64,000 bases of DNA from Paraliobacillus quinghaiensis (lineage in GTDB: Bacteria; Bacillota; Bacilli; Bacillales; Amphibacillaceae): contig NZ_QJSH01000001.1 of assembly GCF_003426025.1 (NCBI RefSeq), positions 186,001 through 250,000 on the forward strand. Direction: 5' to 3'. The notes beneath the pieces were generated by a model that worked only from the letters and a program-made list of their open reading frames with translations, did no database searches and had not been told where the DNA came from. Within the stretch, counting starts at the first letter, position 1, and the number at the start of each line of letters is the position of its first letter. Position numbers and translations under genes: made by a program. Positions 34,489 through 44,571 of the stretch are shown one piece after another.

Positions 34489-35340
34489 GTGCGTATGAAG
34501 AAGAAAGGTATCTTATTATGTTGTTTGGCAAGTCTTTTATTTAGTGTTACAACAGTATATCCCACACATTCAAGTTACGCCTTTAGTAATCAAGTTATTC
34601 AACATGGTGCTACAGGTGAAGATGTCATTGAGTTACAAGCTAGGTTACAATATATTGGTTTTTATAATGGGAAGATCGATGGAGTATTTGGATGGGGTAC
34701 GTATTGGGCATTACGTAATTTCCAGTATGAATTTGGTTTAGATATTGATGGTTTAGCTGGAAGTACAGTTAAAGAGAAATTAGTTAAGGCAAGCCAATAC
34801 GATAAAGAATTTATAAGAAAAAATATAGAATCAGGTAATCAATTTACTTATTATGGTGGTACCCCTAAAGAACAGCAAGTAAAAAAGGATAAGAACAATC
34901 AAAAAAAGCAAGCCCAAAATACACAGACGGAAGAAGACCAAGGTACTTCCTTAGAACCGACTGCAGTAAATGTACCTAATGGATTTTCTCAAAATGATAT
35001 TCAATTAATGGCAAACGCTGTTTATGGAGAAGCAAGGGGTGAATCGTATGAAGGACAAGTTGCTGTAGCTGCAGTAATTTTAAACCGAATAAATAGTCCA
35101 ACCTTCCCGAATACAGTATCTGGAGTTATTTTTGAACCAAGAGCATTCACTGCAGTAGCAGATGGACAAATTTGGTTAACACCAAATGATAAAGCAAAGA
35201 GAGCTGTAGTTGATGCAATAAATGGTTGGGATCCTACTGGTGAAGCTATTTATTATTTTAATCCAGATACTGCAACATCTAGTTGGATATGGTCCCGGCC
35301 CCAAATCAAACGAATTGGTAAACACGTATTTTGCATGTAA
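34489..35340 (+). CDS. sleB: Spore cortex-lytic enzyme SleB
   Basis: Lytic transglycosylase that degrades cortex peptidoglycan during germination. 283 residues: signal peptide (1-30), peptidoglycan-binding domain (about 36-95, VIELQARLQYIGFYNGKIDG), a Lys/Gln/Thr-rich linker, and the hydrolase_2 catalytic domain (about 163-283) with the key glutamate in AVYGEARGE. The GTG at 34489 lies eight bases after AGGAGG. A weak sigma-G-like pair (AAATA, CATAACA) is present near 34429-34458. ypeB follows after 24 bases, the normal bicistron. Confidence 0.95.
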   Translation: MRMKKKGILLCCLASLLFSVTTVYPTHSSYAFSNQVIQHGATGEDVIELQARLQYIGFYNGKIDGVFGWGTYWALRNFQYEFGLDIDGLAGSTVKEKLVKASQYDKEFIRKNIESGNQFTYYGGTPKEQQVKKDKNNQKKQAQNTQTEEDQGTSLEPTAVNVPNGFSQNDIQLMANAVYGEARGESYEGQVAVAAVILNRINSPTFPNTVSGVIFEPRAFTAVADGQIWLTPNDKAKRAVVDAINGWDPTGEAIYYFNPDTATSSWIWSRPQIKRIGKHVFCM

Positions 35341-35367
35341 GTAAGTAGGAAGAAAGGAGTAAAATTG

Positions 35368-36708
35368 ATGATACGATGGATTTCGATAGTCATATTAGCG
35401 ATTGCTATATTTGCAACAGGGGCATGGGGATATCAAGAGCACCAAGAAAAAAATGCAATATTGGTTCAAGCCGAGAATAATTATCAACGTGCATTTCATG
35501 ATCTAACATATCAAGTGGATTTGTTGCATGATAAGATAGGCACTACTTTAGCGATGAATACTAAGGAAAAATTATCACCACAATTGATTGAAATTTGGCG
35601 ATTAACTTCTGAAGCACAAACGGATGTTGGTCAATTACCACTTGTATTATTACCATTTAACAAAACCGAGGAGTTCCTATCAAACATTGGGGAATTCAGT
35701 TACCGAACAGCTGTGCGCGACCTAGAACAAGAACCATTGTCTGATAAAGAAGTAGATACGTTAAATAATTTGTATAAGAAAGCAGGAGACATAAAAAATG
35801 AGTTAAGGAAAGTACAGCATGTAGTACTTGAAGATAATTTAAGGTGGATGGATGTACAAATGGCGTTGGTGTCTACTGATGAACCAATGGATAACACGAT
35901 TATTGATGGTTTTGAAACGGTAGAAGAAACGGTCAAAGCTTATGAAGAAAGTGATCTGTCAAGCGGTTTGACTGGCATCTCAAATGAAACACATGAATTT
36001 AGGTTCATTAAAGGGGAAAATATATCTGAGAGTCAGGCAGAAGAACAGATACGTAAATTATTTAAATTGGATGATGAGCTTGAGTTAACAATTGCAGAGA
36101 GTGGAGATGGTGCTCAATTACCAATGTATAGTGCTTCATTCCAAAATGAAAAAGAACACGGTTATATTGATATATCAAAACAAGGCGGCCATCCTCTGTC
36201 TTTTATGTTAAATAGAGAAATAAATGAAAAGAATTTAAGTTTAAATGATGCATTATTGCGTGCAGAAAAGTTTCTTAAAGCTAACGGTTTTTCTGACATG
36301 GTAATGTTTCAAAGTAATCAGTATGAAAATGTTGGTGTCTTTCAATTCTTGTATCAACAAGGTGACGTGAGAGTTTACCCAGATAAAATACAAATGAAAG
36401 TTGCATTAGATGACGGAGAAATTCTTGGTTTTGTTGCAACAGATTTTTATCGTAACCATGAAAACACAGAATATGAAGAACCATCTTTAGCTTTAGAAGA
36501 AGCCAAAGAAAGAGTCAATCCAACAGTTACAATCCAAGACCAACATTTAGCGATTGTAGAAGATGACTTTAAGGAGAGAATACTGGCTTATGCATTCCTT
36601 GGAACAAAAGGACAAGATACATATCGTATCTTCATTGATGCCAATACTGGTCAGGAAATAAAAGTAGAAAAATTAAAAGCTGTAGAAACAAAGTGGAATA
36701 TTGATTAG
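35368..36708 (+). CDS. ypeB: Germination protein YpeB
   Basis: 446-residue partner required for SleB stability and localisation in the spore. An N-terminal membrane anchor (4-22) is followed by a helical region and C-terminal PepSY repeats (about 250-440, with EAKERVNPTVTI). ATG 35368 is chosen over the TTG three bases earlier because AAAGGAG is eight bases from it. Second gene of the sleB operon, ending at a terminator. Confidence 0.95.
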   Translation: MIRWISIVILAIAIFATGAWGYQEHQEKNAILVQAENNYQRAFHDLTYQVDLLHDKIGTTLAMNTKEKLSPQLIEIWRLTSEAQTDVGQLPLVLLPFNKTEEFLSNIGEFSYRTAVRDLEQEPLSDKEVDTLNNLYKKAGDIKNELRKVQHVVLEDNLRWMDVQMALVSTDEPMDNTIIDGFETVEETVKAYEESDLSSGLTGISNETHEFRFIKGENISESQAEEQIRKLFKLDDELELTIAESGDGAQLPMYSASFQNEKEHGYIDISKQGGHPLSFMLNREINEKNLSLNDALLRAEKFLKANGFSDMVMFQSNQYENVGVFQFLYQQGDVRVYPDKIQMKVALDDGEILGFVATDFYRNHENTEYEEPSLALEEAKERVNPTVTIQDQHLAIVEDDFKERILAYAFLGTKGQDTYRIFIDANTGQEIKVEKLKAVETKWNID

Positions 36709-36737
36709 GGAATGGATTAACTCCTTTCCCTTTTTTG
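36705..36737 (+). terminator. Terminator of sleB-ypeB
   Basis: AGGGAA / TTCCCT hairpin starting at the stop codon of ypeB, followed by six T residues. Confidence 0.75.
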
Positions 36738-36800
36738 TTTTTTTTGCGATAATGGGTAAATAGTAATATTTTCAAAAATGTCGAGGGTGAGGGAAGCATT

Positions 36801-37457
36801 TTGATTAAAATTGGTACCACACTTACTTTAGTATCCGAAAACGAAAAGAGCGAGTTAATACATTATCGTTGTAAAGTAGTCGAGTTAGATCATTCAGTTT
36901 TATACATAGATTATCCTATCAATGAACAAAGCGGAAGAACTGATATTTTTCCGGAAGGAACGATTTTTCAAGCTAATTTTGTTGGGGAAGATCAATCGGT
37001 ATATCAATTTCAAACAGAAATTAAAGGGAAAAAGATGGGTCAAATTCCAATGTTATTACTAGATTATTCTAAAAATGATATGACACGTATTCAAAGAAGG
37101 GAATATGTTCGTGTGACGACTGCATTAGATATTGCCATGCATGATCCAAATCATATGTATCAGGCTATTACTACATTAACATATGACATTAGCGGTGGTG
37201 GATTATCAATTGTGTTTCCCCATGATTACAATGTGAAACCAGGTGATGAAGTTGAAGTATGGCTTGTTCTACCGATGGATTCAGGAAAAACTGAATATGT
37301 AACTGCTTATGCTGAAGCCATACGAATCTTTCAAAAAAAAGATGCAAATAAAGCTCTTTTATCAATGAAATTTACCAAAATTGCCGAAAAAGACCGACAG
37401 CAGATAATACGATACTGCTTTGAAGTTCAATTAAAAATACGAAGACAAAATCTATAA
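36801..37457 (+). CDS. motI: PilZ-domain c-di-GMP receptor (MotI/YpfA type)
   Basis: 218 residues: an N-terminal YcgR-like domain (1-95) and a PilZ domain (about 98-212). The c-di-GMP-binding elements RREYVR (R98 region) and DISGGGLS (D/NxSxxG) are intact. In B. subtilis MotI inhibits flagellar rotation when it has bound c-di-GMP. TTG start with GAGGGAAG at 36789-36796. No flagellar genes are in the window except cheR. Confidence 0.88.
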   Translation: MIKIGTTLTLVSENEKSELIHYRCKVVELDHSVLYIDYPINEQSGRTDIFPEGTIFQANFVGEDQSVYQFQTEIKGKKMGQIPMLLLDYSKNDMTRIQRREYVRVTTALDIAMHDPNHMYQAITTLTYDISGGGLSIVFPHDYNVKPGDEVEVWLVLPMDSGKTEYVTAYAEAIRIFQKKDANKALLSMKFTKIAEKDRQQIIRYCFEVQLKIRRQNL

Positions 37458-37582
37458 TGAATAAACCTATGTTTCTCATCTGAAAAACACCGCAATTATT
37501 TAAAATATGTTATCATTTAGAAGCAAATGTAAGAAAAATTGTCAATTAACAAAAGCAAAATGTGTCAGTTTAGAGAGGAAGA

Positions 37583-38272
37583 ATGAAGATGATTGAAAAA
37601 AAAATAGCTATTGCAATTGATGGTCCTGCTGCTGCTGGAAAAAGTACAGTCGCAAAAAAAGTTGCGAAAGAACTAGATTATACTTATATAGATACAGGAG
37701 CTATGTATCGTGCTATTACATATAAAGCACTAAAATTAAAGGTGGACCTAGAAAATCCAGAACAACTACATCAATTAATTAAGAAAACTACACTTAACTT
37801 AGAGCAAGAACAAAATGGACAAAAAGTAATATTAGATAACGCTGATGTTACTGAAATTATAAGAAATCAACAGGTTACGAATTCAGTTTCAGATGTAGCA
37901 AAACATGCATTAGTTCGTGAAGAAATGGTAAAAAGACAACAAGAAATGGCGCAGGAGCGCGGAGTAGTAATGGATGGACGAGATATTGGTACGCATGTCA
38001 TTCCAGATGCTGAAGTGAAAATTTTCCTGATTGCTTCGGTTGAAGAAAGGGCAATACGACGAAATAAAGAAAACATACAAAAAGGATATCCATCTAGATT
38101 AGAACAATTAAAAGAAGAAATTTCAAAAAGAGATAAATTAGATTCCGAACGAGAAGTATCACCTCTTATTAAGGCTCATGATGCAATAGAAATTGATACT
38201 ACCGCCATGTCAATAGAAGGTGTTAAAAATGAGATATTAGTGATTGTAGAGAAAATAAGGGAGAGAAAGTAA
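37583..38272 (+). CDS. cmk: Cytidylate kinase
   Basis: Phosphorylates CMP and dCMP. 229 residues; P-loop GPAAAGKST, nucleoside-binding DTGAMYRA, and VMDGRDIGT. Start ambiguous between ATG 37583 and ATG 37589; AGAGG ends four and ten bases before them. The gene directly abuts plsC (TAA then ATG with no gap), so they form an operon. Confidence 0.95.
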   Translation: MKMIEKKIAIAIDGPAAAGKSTVAKKVAKELDYTYIDTGAMYRAITYKALKLKVDLENPEQLHQLIKKTTLNLEQEQNGQKVILDNADVTEIIRNQQVTNSVSDVAKHALVREEMVKRQQEMAQERGVVMDGRDIGTHVIPDAEVKIFLIASVEERAIRRNKENIQKGYPSRLEQLKEEISKRDKLDSEREVSPLIKAHDAIEIDTTAMSIEGVKNEILVIVEKIRERK

Positions 38273-38854
38273 ATGAGTTTCTACAAATTTGCTAGAACTA
38301 TTGTAGGTTTCTATATGAAACCCGTTTTTCGTATGAATGTTATTGGAAAAGAAAATATACCACAAGAAGGGCCTATTATTGTATGTTCAAATCATATTTC
38401 AAACTGGGATCCACTTGTTGTTGGAATCACTTGTCCACGTAATATCTATTTTATGGCAAAGGAGGAGTTGTTTAAAAATAAACTTCTTAGTACTCTTTTA
38501 AGAAAAGTACATGCTTTCCCGATTAAGCGTGGAATGAAAGATCGTACTGCACTTAGAAATGCTTTAGATATTCTAAAAGAAGGTAATGCGTTAGGTTTAT
38601 TTCCAGAAGGGACACGCAGTAAAACAGGTGAGGTTGGGGATGGACTTGCTGGGGCTGGTTTTTTCGCCTTACGTTCAGAAGCACAAGTAGTTCCATGTGC
38701 AATTGTTGGTCCTTATAAAAAAGGTAAAAAACTTAAAGTTGTTTATGGAACACCAATTGAAATGGATCCGTTGCGAGAAAGAAAGGCATCAGCTAAAGAA
38801 GTTACTGATATTATTATGCAAGAAATTAGACTATTAAAGCAAAAAAATTCCTAA
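38273..38854 (+). CDS. plsC: 1-acyl-sn-glycerol-3-phosphate acyltransferase
   Basis: Membrane-associated enzyme that makes phosphatidic acid from lysophosphatidate. 193 residues; catalytic HX4D motif H41-ISNW-D46, glycerophosphate-binding FPEGTRSK and the block III FPIKRG. It follows cmk with no gap, as in B. subtilis and relatives. Confidence 0.94.
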   Translation: MSFYKFARTIVGFYMKPVFRMNVIGKENIPQEGPIIVCSNHISNWDPLVVGITCPRNIYFMAKEELFKNKLLSTLLRKVHAFPIKRGMKDRTALRNALDILKEGNALGLFPEGTRSKTGEVGDGLAGAGFFALRSEAQVVPCAIVGPYKKGKKLKVVYGTPIEMDPLRERKASAKEVTDIIMQEIRLLKQKNS

Positions 38855-38956
38855 AATCACTTGCTAAACACTTGACAAATGAATAGAAATGTTAGAAGTT
38901 AGAAAAAAGGACATTGCAATTTTTGAGTTTTGTCGTAAATTGAAGGAGGCCTCTTT

Positions 38957-40096
38957 ATGGATGAGATGAACAAAGAAGTATCAGATTTCAAGGAATTGAC
39001 AGAAGGAGAAATAGTTACTGGGAAAGTTGTTAAAGTTGAGGAGAAGCAGGTATTTGTTGATATTGGTTACAAAATAGAAGGCATTATACCTATTAGTGAA
39101 TTGTCTAGCCTTCATGTTGAACAAGCTAGTGATGTGGTTAAAGAAGGTGATGAGTTAACATTAAAGATTAAAAAATTAGAAGATGAAGAGATTATCTTAT
39201 CTAAGCAAGCTATTGTAGCTGATGAAGCATGGGAAGACCTAGAAGAAAAGTTTAAAAACAATGTGATTTTTGATGCAACTGTAAAAGAAATTGTTAAAGG
39301 CGGTTTAGTTGTAGATGTTGGCTTACGTGGGTTTATTCCTGCTTCATTAATAGAATCATATTATGTTGAAGACTTCTCTGAATATCAAGATAAGACGTTG
39401 AATCTCAAAGTTGTTGAACTTGATCGTAGCCAAAATCGTGTTATTTTATCACACCGTGCTGTGGTTGAAGAAGAAGAAAACCAGAAGAAACAAGATTTCT
39501 TATCAACTATTGCAGATGGAGATGTATTAGAAGGTAAAGTTGCTCGAATAACCAACTTTGGTGTATTCGTGGAATTAGGTGGAATTGATGGGCTTGTTCA
39601 TATTTCCCAATTGTCTCATGAGCATGTAGAAAAGGTATCTGATGTTGTTTCTGAAGGTGAAACGGTTAAAGTAAAAGTGTTATCAGTCGATAAGGAAAAT
39701 GAGAGGGTTTCACTTTCTATAAAAGAAACTTTACCTGGACCTTGGGAGAACATTGAACAACAAATACAAGCGGGAAGTATCGTGGAAGGAACTGTAAAAC
39801 GTCTGGTTAACTTTGGTGCATTTGTTGAAGTATTGCCAGGTGTAGAAGGCTTAGTTCATATTTCTCAAATTTCTACGGAACATATTGGTACACCACAAGA
39901 AGTTTTGTCTGTTGGGCAAAAAGTAAATGTGAAAGTATTGGACATTAATGAAAAAGAAAAGCGTATCTCTTTGAGTATTAAAGAGATTGAAGCTGATCAA
40001 AACCAAGAAAACCTGAAAGCATATGAAAAAGAAGAAGATCAGTCAAGCTTTCAATTAGGTGATATGATAGGTAACAAATTAGATAAGTACAAATAA
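38957..40096 (+). CDS. ypfD: S1-domain RNA-binding protein YpfD
   Basis: 379 residues composed of four S1 domains (about 15-85, 100-170, 185-255, 270-340), seen from repeated VxGxVxxI...GxxGLVHISQ patterns. Such short S1 proteins are homologous to ribosomal protein S1 but are not essential in B. subtilis. A TTGACA at 38872 could serve as a -35 but its -10 is poor. GGAGG precedes the ATG and a strong terminator follows. Confidence 0.92.
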   Translation: MDEMNKEVSDFKELTEGEIVTGKVVKVEEKQVFVDIGYKIEGIIPISELSSLHVEQASDVVKEGDELTLKIKKLEDEEIILSKQAIVADEAWEDLEEKFKNNVIFDATVKEIVKGGLVVDVGLRGFIPASLIESYYVEDFSEYQDKTLNLKVVELDRSQNRVILSHRAVVEEEENQKKQDFLSTIADGDVLEGKVARITNFGVFVELGGIDGLVHISQLSHEHVEKVSDVVSEGETVKVKVLSVDKENERVSLSIKETLPGPWENIEQQIQAGSIVEGTVKRLVNFGAFVEVLPGVEGLVHISQISTEHIGTPQEVLSVGQKVNVKVLDINEKEKRISLSIKEIEADQNQENLKAYEKEEDQSSFQLGDMIGNKLDKYK

Positions 40097-40108
40097 ATAG
40101 AACTTTCA

Positions 40109-40151
40109 AAAACTGTTTATGCACATTAAAGTGTATGAACAGTTTTTTTTT
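40109..40151 (+). terminator. Terminator of ypfD
   Basis: AAACTGTTtATgCAC / GTGtATgAACAGTTT hairpin followed by a run of T residues. Confidence 0.88.
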
Positions 40152-40218
40152 AGAAGGGGTTTTAAAAATGTTTATAACACCTTTATTTTAGCTATACTTC
40201 ATAATGGTGGTGAAGTGA

Positions 40219-40824
40219 ATGGAATACATAATATTTTATTGGGTAAGTTGGTTTTTCTGGATAATAGTAACTTTTTTTATGAACAAAGGGATAACTAGAA
40301 CGATGTTAGCCTTTTTTCTGTTACATCTAATCTTACTAGCTTCGATTAACCTAACACTATTTCAAATCGATATTAATCTTGCATTTCTACTTATTGTCAT
40401 AACTTCATGTATAGTTTTGACAACTCAGAATCATAAGTTTTATCGTACTTTGATTATACTTTTTATCGCGTATAGCTATACCGGTTCACGTTTATGGGAA
40501 ATAGTGAACCCAATCTGGTTTTTTATACCACGAACATTACTTTATGGACTTGTTTTTTCGTTTATATCTATTTTATTTGGAAGGAATATTATTGAACGTT
40601 TTCTTGTAAGTTGCTTAACTGTTTCTCTAGGAGAAATTATTTATGTTGTAATTGTCCAGCAAATTGGTTGGAAAGAAAGTCTAGGTAATAGTGAATTGAT
40701 GAATCTACTACTTCTTCAAGCTGGGGTTATCTTCACCTTTTATGTTATTAGAGAAATAAAAATTAAATTGGAGGTAATACTACAACAGATTGAACAGCAA
40801 AAGAAGAGGTGGACAAATGAATGA
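40219..40824 (+). CDS. yphA: Membrane protein, YphA-like
   Basis: 201 residues with about seven membrane helices and a short basic C-terminus; no catalytic motif is seen. Position before the YIEGIA gene and der equals that of B. subtilis yphA, and this is the main ground for the name. Its last eight bases overlap the next gene, so the two are translationally coupled. Function unknown. Confidence 0.7.
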   Translation: MEYIIFYWVSWFFWIIVTFFMNKGITRTMLAFFLLHLILLASINLTLFQIDINLAFLLIVITSCIVLTTQNHKFYRTLIILFIAYSYTGSRLWEIVNPIWFFIPRTLLYGLVFSFISILFGRNIIERFLVSCLTVSLGEIIYVVIVQQIGWKESLGNSELMNLLLLQAGVIFTFYVIREIKIKLEVILQQIEQQKKRWTNE

Positions 40825-41701
40825 ATATATACTACCAATTGCATTTGGTGTAACAATTGGAACAATAGCACGCTTTATTATGTTACGTACAGATTACCGG
40901 CAATACCCTACATATTTACACGGTAAAGTAATACATCTCGCCTTAGGTTTTATTGCCGCAGCATTAGGGGCTGTAGCTATACCTGCAATCATGGAAAAAG
41001 AGTTTACAGCTGTTACTTTTTTAACAATTGCTGCATCTCAATTTAGAGAAGTGAGAAATATGGAGCGAAATACATTGGTGGAATTAGATAGCTATGAGCT
41101 TGTGCCTAGGGGAAATACATATATTGAGGGTATTGCAATAGCATTTGAGAGTCGAAATTATCTGGTTATTTTTGTTGCATTTGTAACGACTTTAACATAC
41201 ATCGCATTAAACTGGTGGGGTGCTATAATCGTTGCTATTTTAAGTTTTTTATTTATTCGCCGATTTATGAGTGGCTCAACCATGAAAGAAATAGTAGATA
41301 TTGAACAGAAAGATGTTCATTTCGATGGCGCAGGATTATATGTCGATAATATTTATATTATGAACATAGGGTTACCAGATAGGCAAAAAGAAATAGCTCA
41401 ATATGGTATGGGCTTTGTTTTAACCCCTAAGAACTTTGATGTTCGTTCTACAATTGCGAATTTAGGTCAACGACAGGCAATTTTACACGATGTTTCTGTT
41501 TCATTAGGTGTATTTCGTGATTCTGGTACACCAGCTCTTGTGCCATTAATTAAACGCGATCTAGATGATGGCAGAATAGGAGTTTTTATTTTACCGCAAA
41601 ATCAAGATGTCGAAAAAGCAAAAAAAATAATTGGAGCTGTTCCTGTATTAGAAAATGCGATTCGTATGCCTTCAGAATCAAAGGTAAGCAAAAAGAATTG
41701 A
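40817..41701 (+). CDS. seaA: YIEGIA family sporulation-associated membrane protein
   Basis: 294 residues. Three or four membrane helices lie in the first 165 residues, followed by a soluble domain. The family's name-giving motif YIEGIA is present (NTYIEGIAIAF). B. subtilis YphB/SeaA is the orthologue by position; a role in the spore envelope has been suggested there. ATG 40817 overlaps yphA by eight bases. A 61-residue cap protein follows, so the three genes probably form one complex. Confidence 0.85.
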   Translation: MNEYILPIAFGVTIGTIARFIMLRTDYRQYPTYLHGKVIHLALGFIAAALGAVAIPAIMEKEFTAVTFLTIAASQFREVRNMERNTLVELDSYELVPRGNTYIEGIAIAFESRNYLVIFVAFVTTLTYIALNWWGAIIVAILSFLFIRRFMSGSTMKEIVDIEQKDVHFDGAGLYVDNIYIMNIGLPDRQKEIAQYGMGFVLTPKNFDVRSTIANLGQRQAILHDVSVSLGVFRDSGTPALVPLIKRDLDDGRIGVFILPQNQDVEKAKKIIGAVPVLENAIRMPSESKVSKKN

Positions 41702-41710
41702 GGTTAGAAG

Positions 41711-41896
41711 ATGAATATTGAAAAGGCAATACTAGCTGTGATTACGGTAAATAAAACTAAAGTAACTGGTGGTGCACCCATTTTTTTATGTGAAAATAAA
41801 GACGAAATGGAAAAAGTAGCTGCCAATCTAGAGGCTATTATAGATGGGATTAGTCATGCTTTAAGTGATGAATTATATATTATCGTAAAACATTGA
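41711..41896 (+). CDS. Capping complex subunit for YIEGIA
   Basis: 61-residue soluble protein (MNIEKAILAVITVNKTKVTG...), nine bases downstream of the YIEGIA gene. Its sequence fits the small partner family named for capping YIEGIA proteins. A MEKVAANLEAIIDGISHAL helix forms the middle. The biochemical role is unknown. Confidence 0.82.
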   Translation: MNIEKAILAVITVNKTKVTGGAPIFLCENKDEMEKVAANLEAIIDGISHALSDELYIIVKH

Positions 41897-41919
41897 TGGA
41901 ACTACTGTTAAAATCTTTG

Positions 41920-41948
41920 TTGTTTAAATTTACTGCTTTTGCTAAAAT
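41920..41948 (+). promoter_or_regulatory. Sigma-A promoter of der
   Basis: TTGTTT, 17 bases, TAAAAT, with an extended TGC before the -10. Confidence 0.5.
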
Positions 41949-42053
41949 GTATTGAGTTAAGGTTATAGAAAATTGGAGAGTTTTGGCTTATCCAGTCTAT
42001 TTACTATACTAAATGAATAATATGTGAAAGCATAAAGAAAGGATGTACCTTTC

Positions 42054-43364
42054 ATGAGAAAATCAATAGTCGCAATCGTTGGTAGACCAAATGTAGGTAA
42101 ATCAACAATTTTTAATCGACTCGTAGGTGAAAGGATTTCAATTGTAGAAGACACGCCAGGTGTGACAAGAGATCGCATATATGCACAAGCAGAATGGCTA
42201 ACAACTACATTTAATCTTATTGATACTGGTGGTATCGAATTAGGTGATGAACCATTACTTGTTCAAATGCGTGAGCAAGCGGCAGTGGCAATTCAAGAAG
42301 CCGATGTTATTATCTTTATGGTAAATGGTAGAGAGGGGATTACCGCTGCAGATGAAGAAGTAGCTAAAATCCTATTTAAATCAAATAAACCAGTTGTACT
42401 TGGTGTTAATAAAGTAGATAATCCAGAAATGCGCGAAGAAATTTATGAATTTTATACACTGGGCTTTGGTGAGCCTTACCCAATCTCCGGTACACACGGA
42501 CTAGGTTTAGGGGACTTGTTAGACAAAGTAGTTAGTCATTTCCCTTTAGAAGAAGAACAGGAACATGACGAAGATACAATCTATTTTAGTTTAATCGGCA
42601 GACCAAATGTTGGAAAATCTTCACTTGTAAATGCATTACTACAACAAGAGAGAGTTATTGTTAGCAATATTGCCGGAACAACTCGGGATGCAATAGATAC
42701 CCCGTTTACAAAAGATGATCAAGATTTTGTTATAATTGACACTGCAGGTATGCGAAAACGCGGAAAAATTTATGAATCAACAGAAAAATACAGCATTCTT
42801 CGTGCATTGAAAGCAATTGAACGTTCAGATGTTGTGCTTACATTAATTGACGCAGAAACAGGCATTATTGAACAAGATAAAAAAATCGCTGGTTATGCAC
42901 ATCAAGCAGGTAAAGCTGTTGTAATTGTTGTGAATAAATGGGATACAGTGGATTCAGATGAAAAAGCGATGAAAGAGTTCGAGGAAAAAATCAGAGCCCA
43001 TTTTCAATTCTTGGATTACGCACCTATTGTTTTCTTGTCTGCAACGACGAAAAAAAGAACGCACACATTGATTCCACAGGTACTAAAAGCTAGTGAGAAT
43101 CATTCGAAGCGCGTGGAAACAAACGTATTAAATGACGTTATTATGGATGCTATTGCAACAAATCCAACAACTACTCTAAAAGGAAAAAAACTAAAAATAT
43201 TATATGCAACTCAAGTATCTGTAAAACCTCCTAGTTTTGCTGTATTTGTCAATGATCCAGAGTTATTACACTTCTCCTATCAACGATTTCTAGAAAATCG
43301 TATTCGAGAAGCTTTTGGATTTGAAGGTACGCCAATAAAAATATTTGCTAGACGAAGAAACTAA
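42054..43364 (+). CDS. der: Ribosome-assembly GTPase Der (EngA)
   Basis: Essential GTPase of 50S assembly with two tandem G domains and a C-terminal KH-like domain. 436 residues; G1 motifs GRPNVGKST (10-18) and GRPNVGKSS (near 183), NKVD and NKWD specificity motifs, and the RNA-binding end [20 protein letters not shown] precedes the ATG. gpsA follows by 20 bases. Confidence 0.97.
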   Translation: MRKSIVAIVGRPNVGKSTIFNRLVGERISIVEDTPGVTRDRIYAQAEWLTTTFNLIDTGGIELGDEPLLVQMREQAAVAIQEADVIIFMVNGREGITAADEEVAKILFKSNKPVVLGVNKVDNPEMREEIYEFYTLGFGEPYPISGTHGLGLGDLLDKVVSHFPLEEEQEHDEDTIYFSLIGRPNVGKSSLVNALLQQERVIVSNIAGTTRDAIDTPFTKDDQDFVIIDTAGMRKRGKIYESTEKYSILRALKAIERSDVVLTLIDAETGIIEQDKKIAGYAHQAGKAVVIVVNKWDTVDSDEKAMKEFEEKIRAHFQFLDYAPIVFLSATTKKRTHTLIPQVLKASENHSKRVETNVLNDVIMDAIATNPTTTLKGKKLKILYATQVSVKPPSFAVFVNDPELLHFSYQRFLENRIREAFGFEGTPIKIFARRRN

Positions 43365-43384
43365 CCTATGAGGAGAGGATAGTT

Positions 43385-44425
43385 ATGGATAAAGTAGCAG
43401 TTCTAGGGGCTGGAAGTTGGGGAACGGCACTTGCAATGGTTCTAAATGAAAATGGACATGACGTACGTCTATGGACACATTTAAAAGAACACGCTGAAGA
43501 AATTAATACAACGAATAAAAATCAAAGTTATTTACCGGAAGTAACATTACCAAGTAATTTAGTTGCTTTTAATGATTTAAAAGAAGCATTACAAAATGTA
43601 ACTAGTGTTATCTTTGTCTTGCCAACTTCTGCAATCCGCGACGTTTGTAGACAAGTAGCAAAAGTACTTGATCATAAAGTTACAATCATCCATGGAACGA
43701 AAGGAATTGAACCTGAAACATTAAAACGAATATCTGAGATGATGGAAGAGGAATTACCTAAACATCTCTTTGATGAGATAGTTGTATTGTCAGGTCCAAG
43801 TCATGCCGAAGAAGTCAGTGTCAAACACCCAACAACAGTAACGGCATCATCAAAAAATATCAAGGAAGCAGAGAAAGCACAGGATCTATTTATTAATCAG
43901 TATTTCCGTGTTTATACAAGCCCTGATATGGTTGGGGTGGAGTTAGGTGGCTCTTTGAAGAATATAATTGCATTAGGTGCTGGTATCTCTGATGGTTTAG
44001 GTTATGGAGATAATGCTAAAGCAGCGTTAATGACAAGAGGTCTAGCTGAAATTGCTCGCCTAGGAACTACTATGGGGGCTGATCCATTAACTTTTGTTGG
44101 CCTTAGTGGTATTGGTGATTTAATTGTCACCTGTACAAGCGTTCATAGCCGTAACTGGAAGGCCGGAAACCTACTAGCTGGTGGTAAAGGTCTTAATGAT
44201 GTATTAGAACAAATGGGAATGGTTGTAGAAGGTGTGCGAACAACAGAAGCAGCATATCATCTAGCTACAACACAAGATATAGAAATGCCTATAACTAAAG
44301 GAATATATAAAATCTTATTTGAAGATGCTGATCCAAAAGAAATAGTTGACCAATTAATGACACGCATGCGCCGCCATGAAATGGAAGACCTTTCTGCTAT
44401 TTTAAGCGATCGTTATAGAACATAA
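43385..44425 (+). CDS. gpsA: Glycerol-3-phosphate dehydrogenase [NAD(P)+]
   Basis: Makes sn-glycerol 3-phosphate for phospholipid synthesis. 346 residues with the nucleotide-binding GAGSWGTALA (8-17), LSGPSHAEEV, and the catalytic-lysine segment GGSLKNIIALGAGI. GAGGAG precedes the start. Operon with der, ending at a strong terminator. Confidence 0.96.
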   Translation: MDKVAVLGAGSWGTALAMVLNENGHDVRLWTHLKEHAEEINTTNKNQSYLPEVTLPSNLVAFNDLKEALQNVTSVIFVLPTSAIRDVCRQVAKVLDHKVTIIHGTKGIEPETLKRISEMMEEELPKHLFDEIVVLSGPSHAEEVSVKHPTTVTASSKNIKEAEKAQDLFINQYFRVYTSPDMVGVELGGSLKNIIALGAGISDGLGYGDNAKAALMTRGLAEIARLGTTMGADPLTFVGLSGIGDLIVTCTSVHSRNWKAGNLLAGGKGLNDVLEQMGMVVEGVRTTEAAYHLATTQDIEMPITKGIYKILFEDADPKEIVDQLMTRMRRHEMEDLSAILSDRYRT

Positions 44426-44426
44426 A

Positions 44427-44467
44427 GCGATTCATCCTACCTAGAAGTGGGATGAATCGTTTTTTTA
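44427..44467 (+). terminator. Terminator of der-gpsA
   Basis: GCGATTCATCC / GGGATGAATCGT hairpin followed by seven T residues. Confidence 0.92.
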
Positions 44468-44571
44468 ATAACTTTTTTAAGATCATTTTTATGGCTGATT
44501 TTATATAAAATGCGCCGTAAAATTTGTCTTCCTTGCTACGTCACCAAAACCACTGCTGACGTAGCGGGTTA

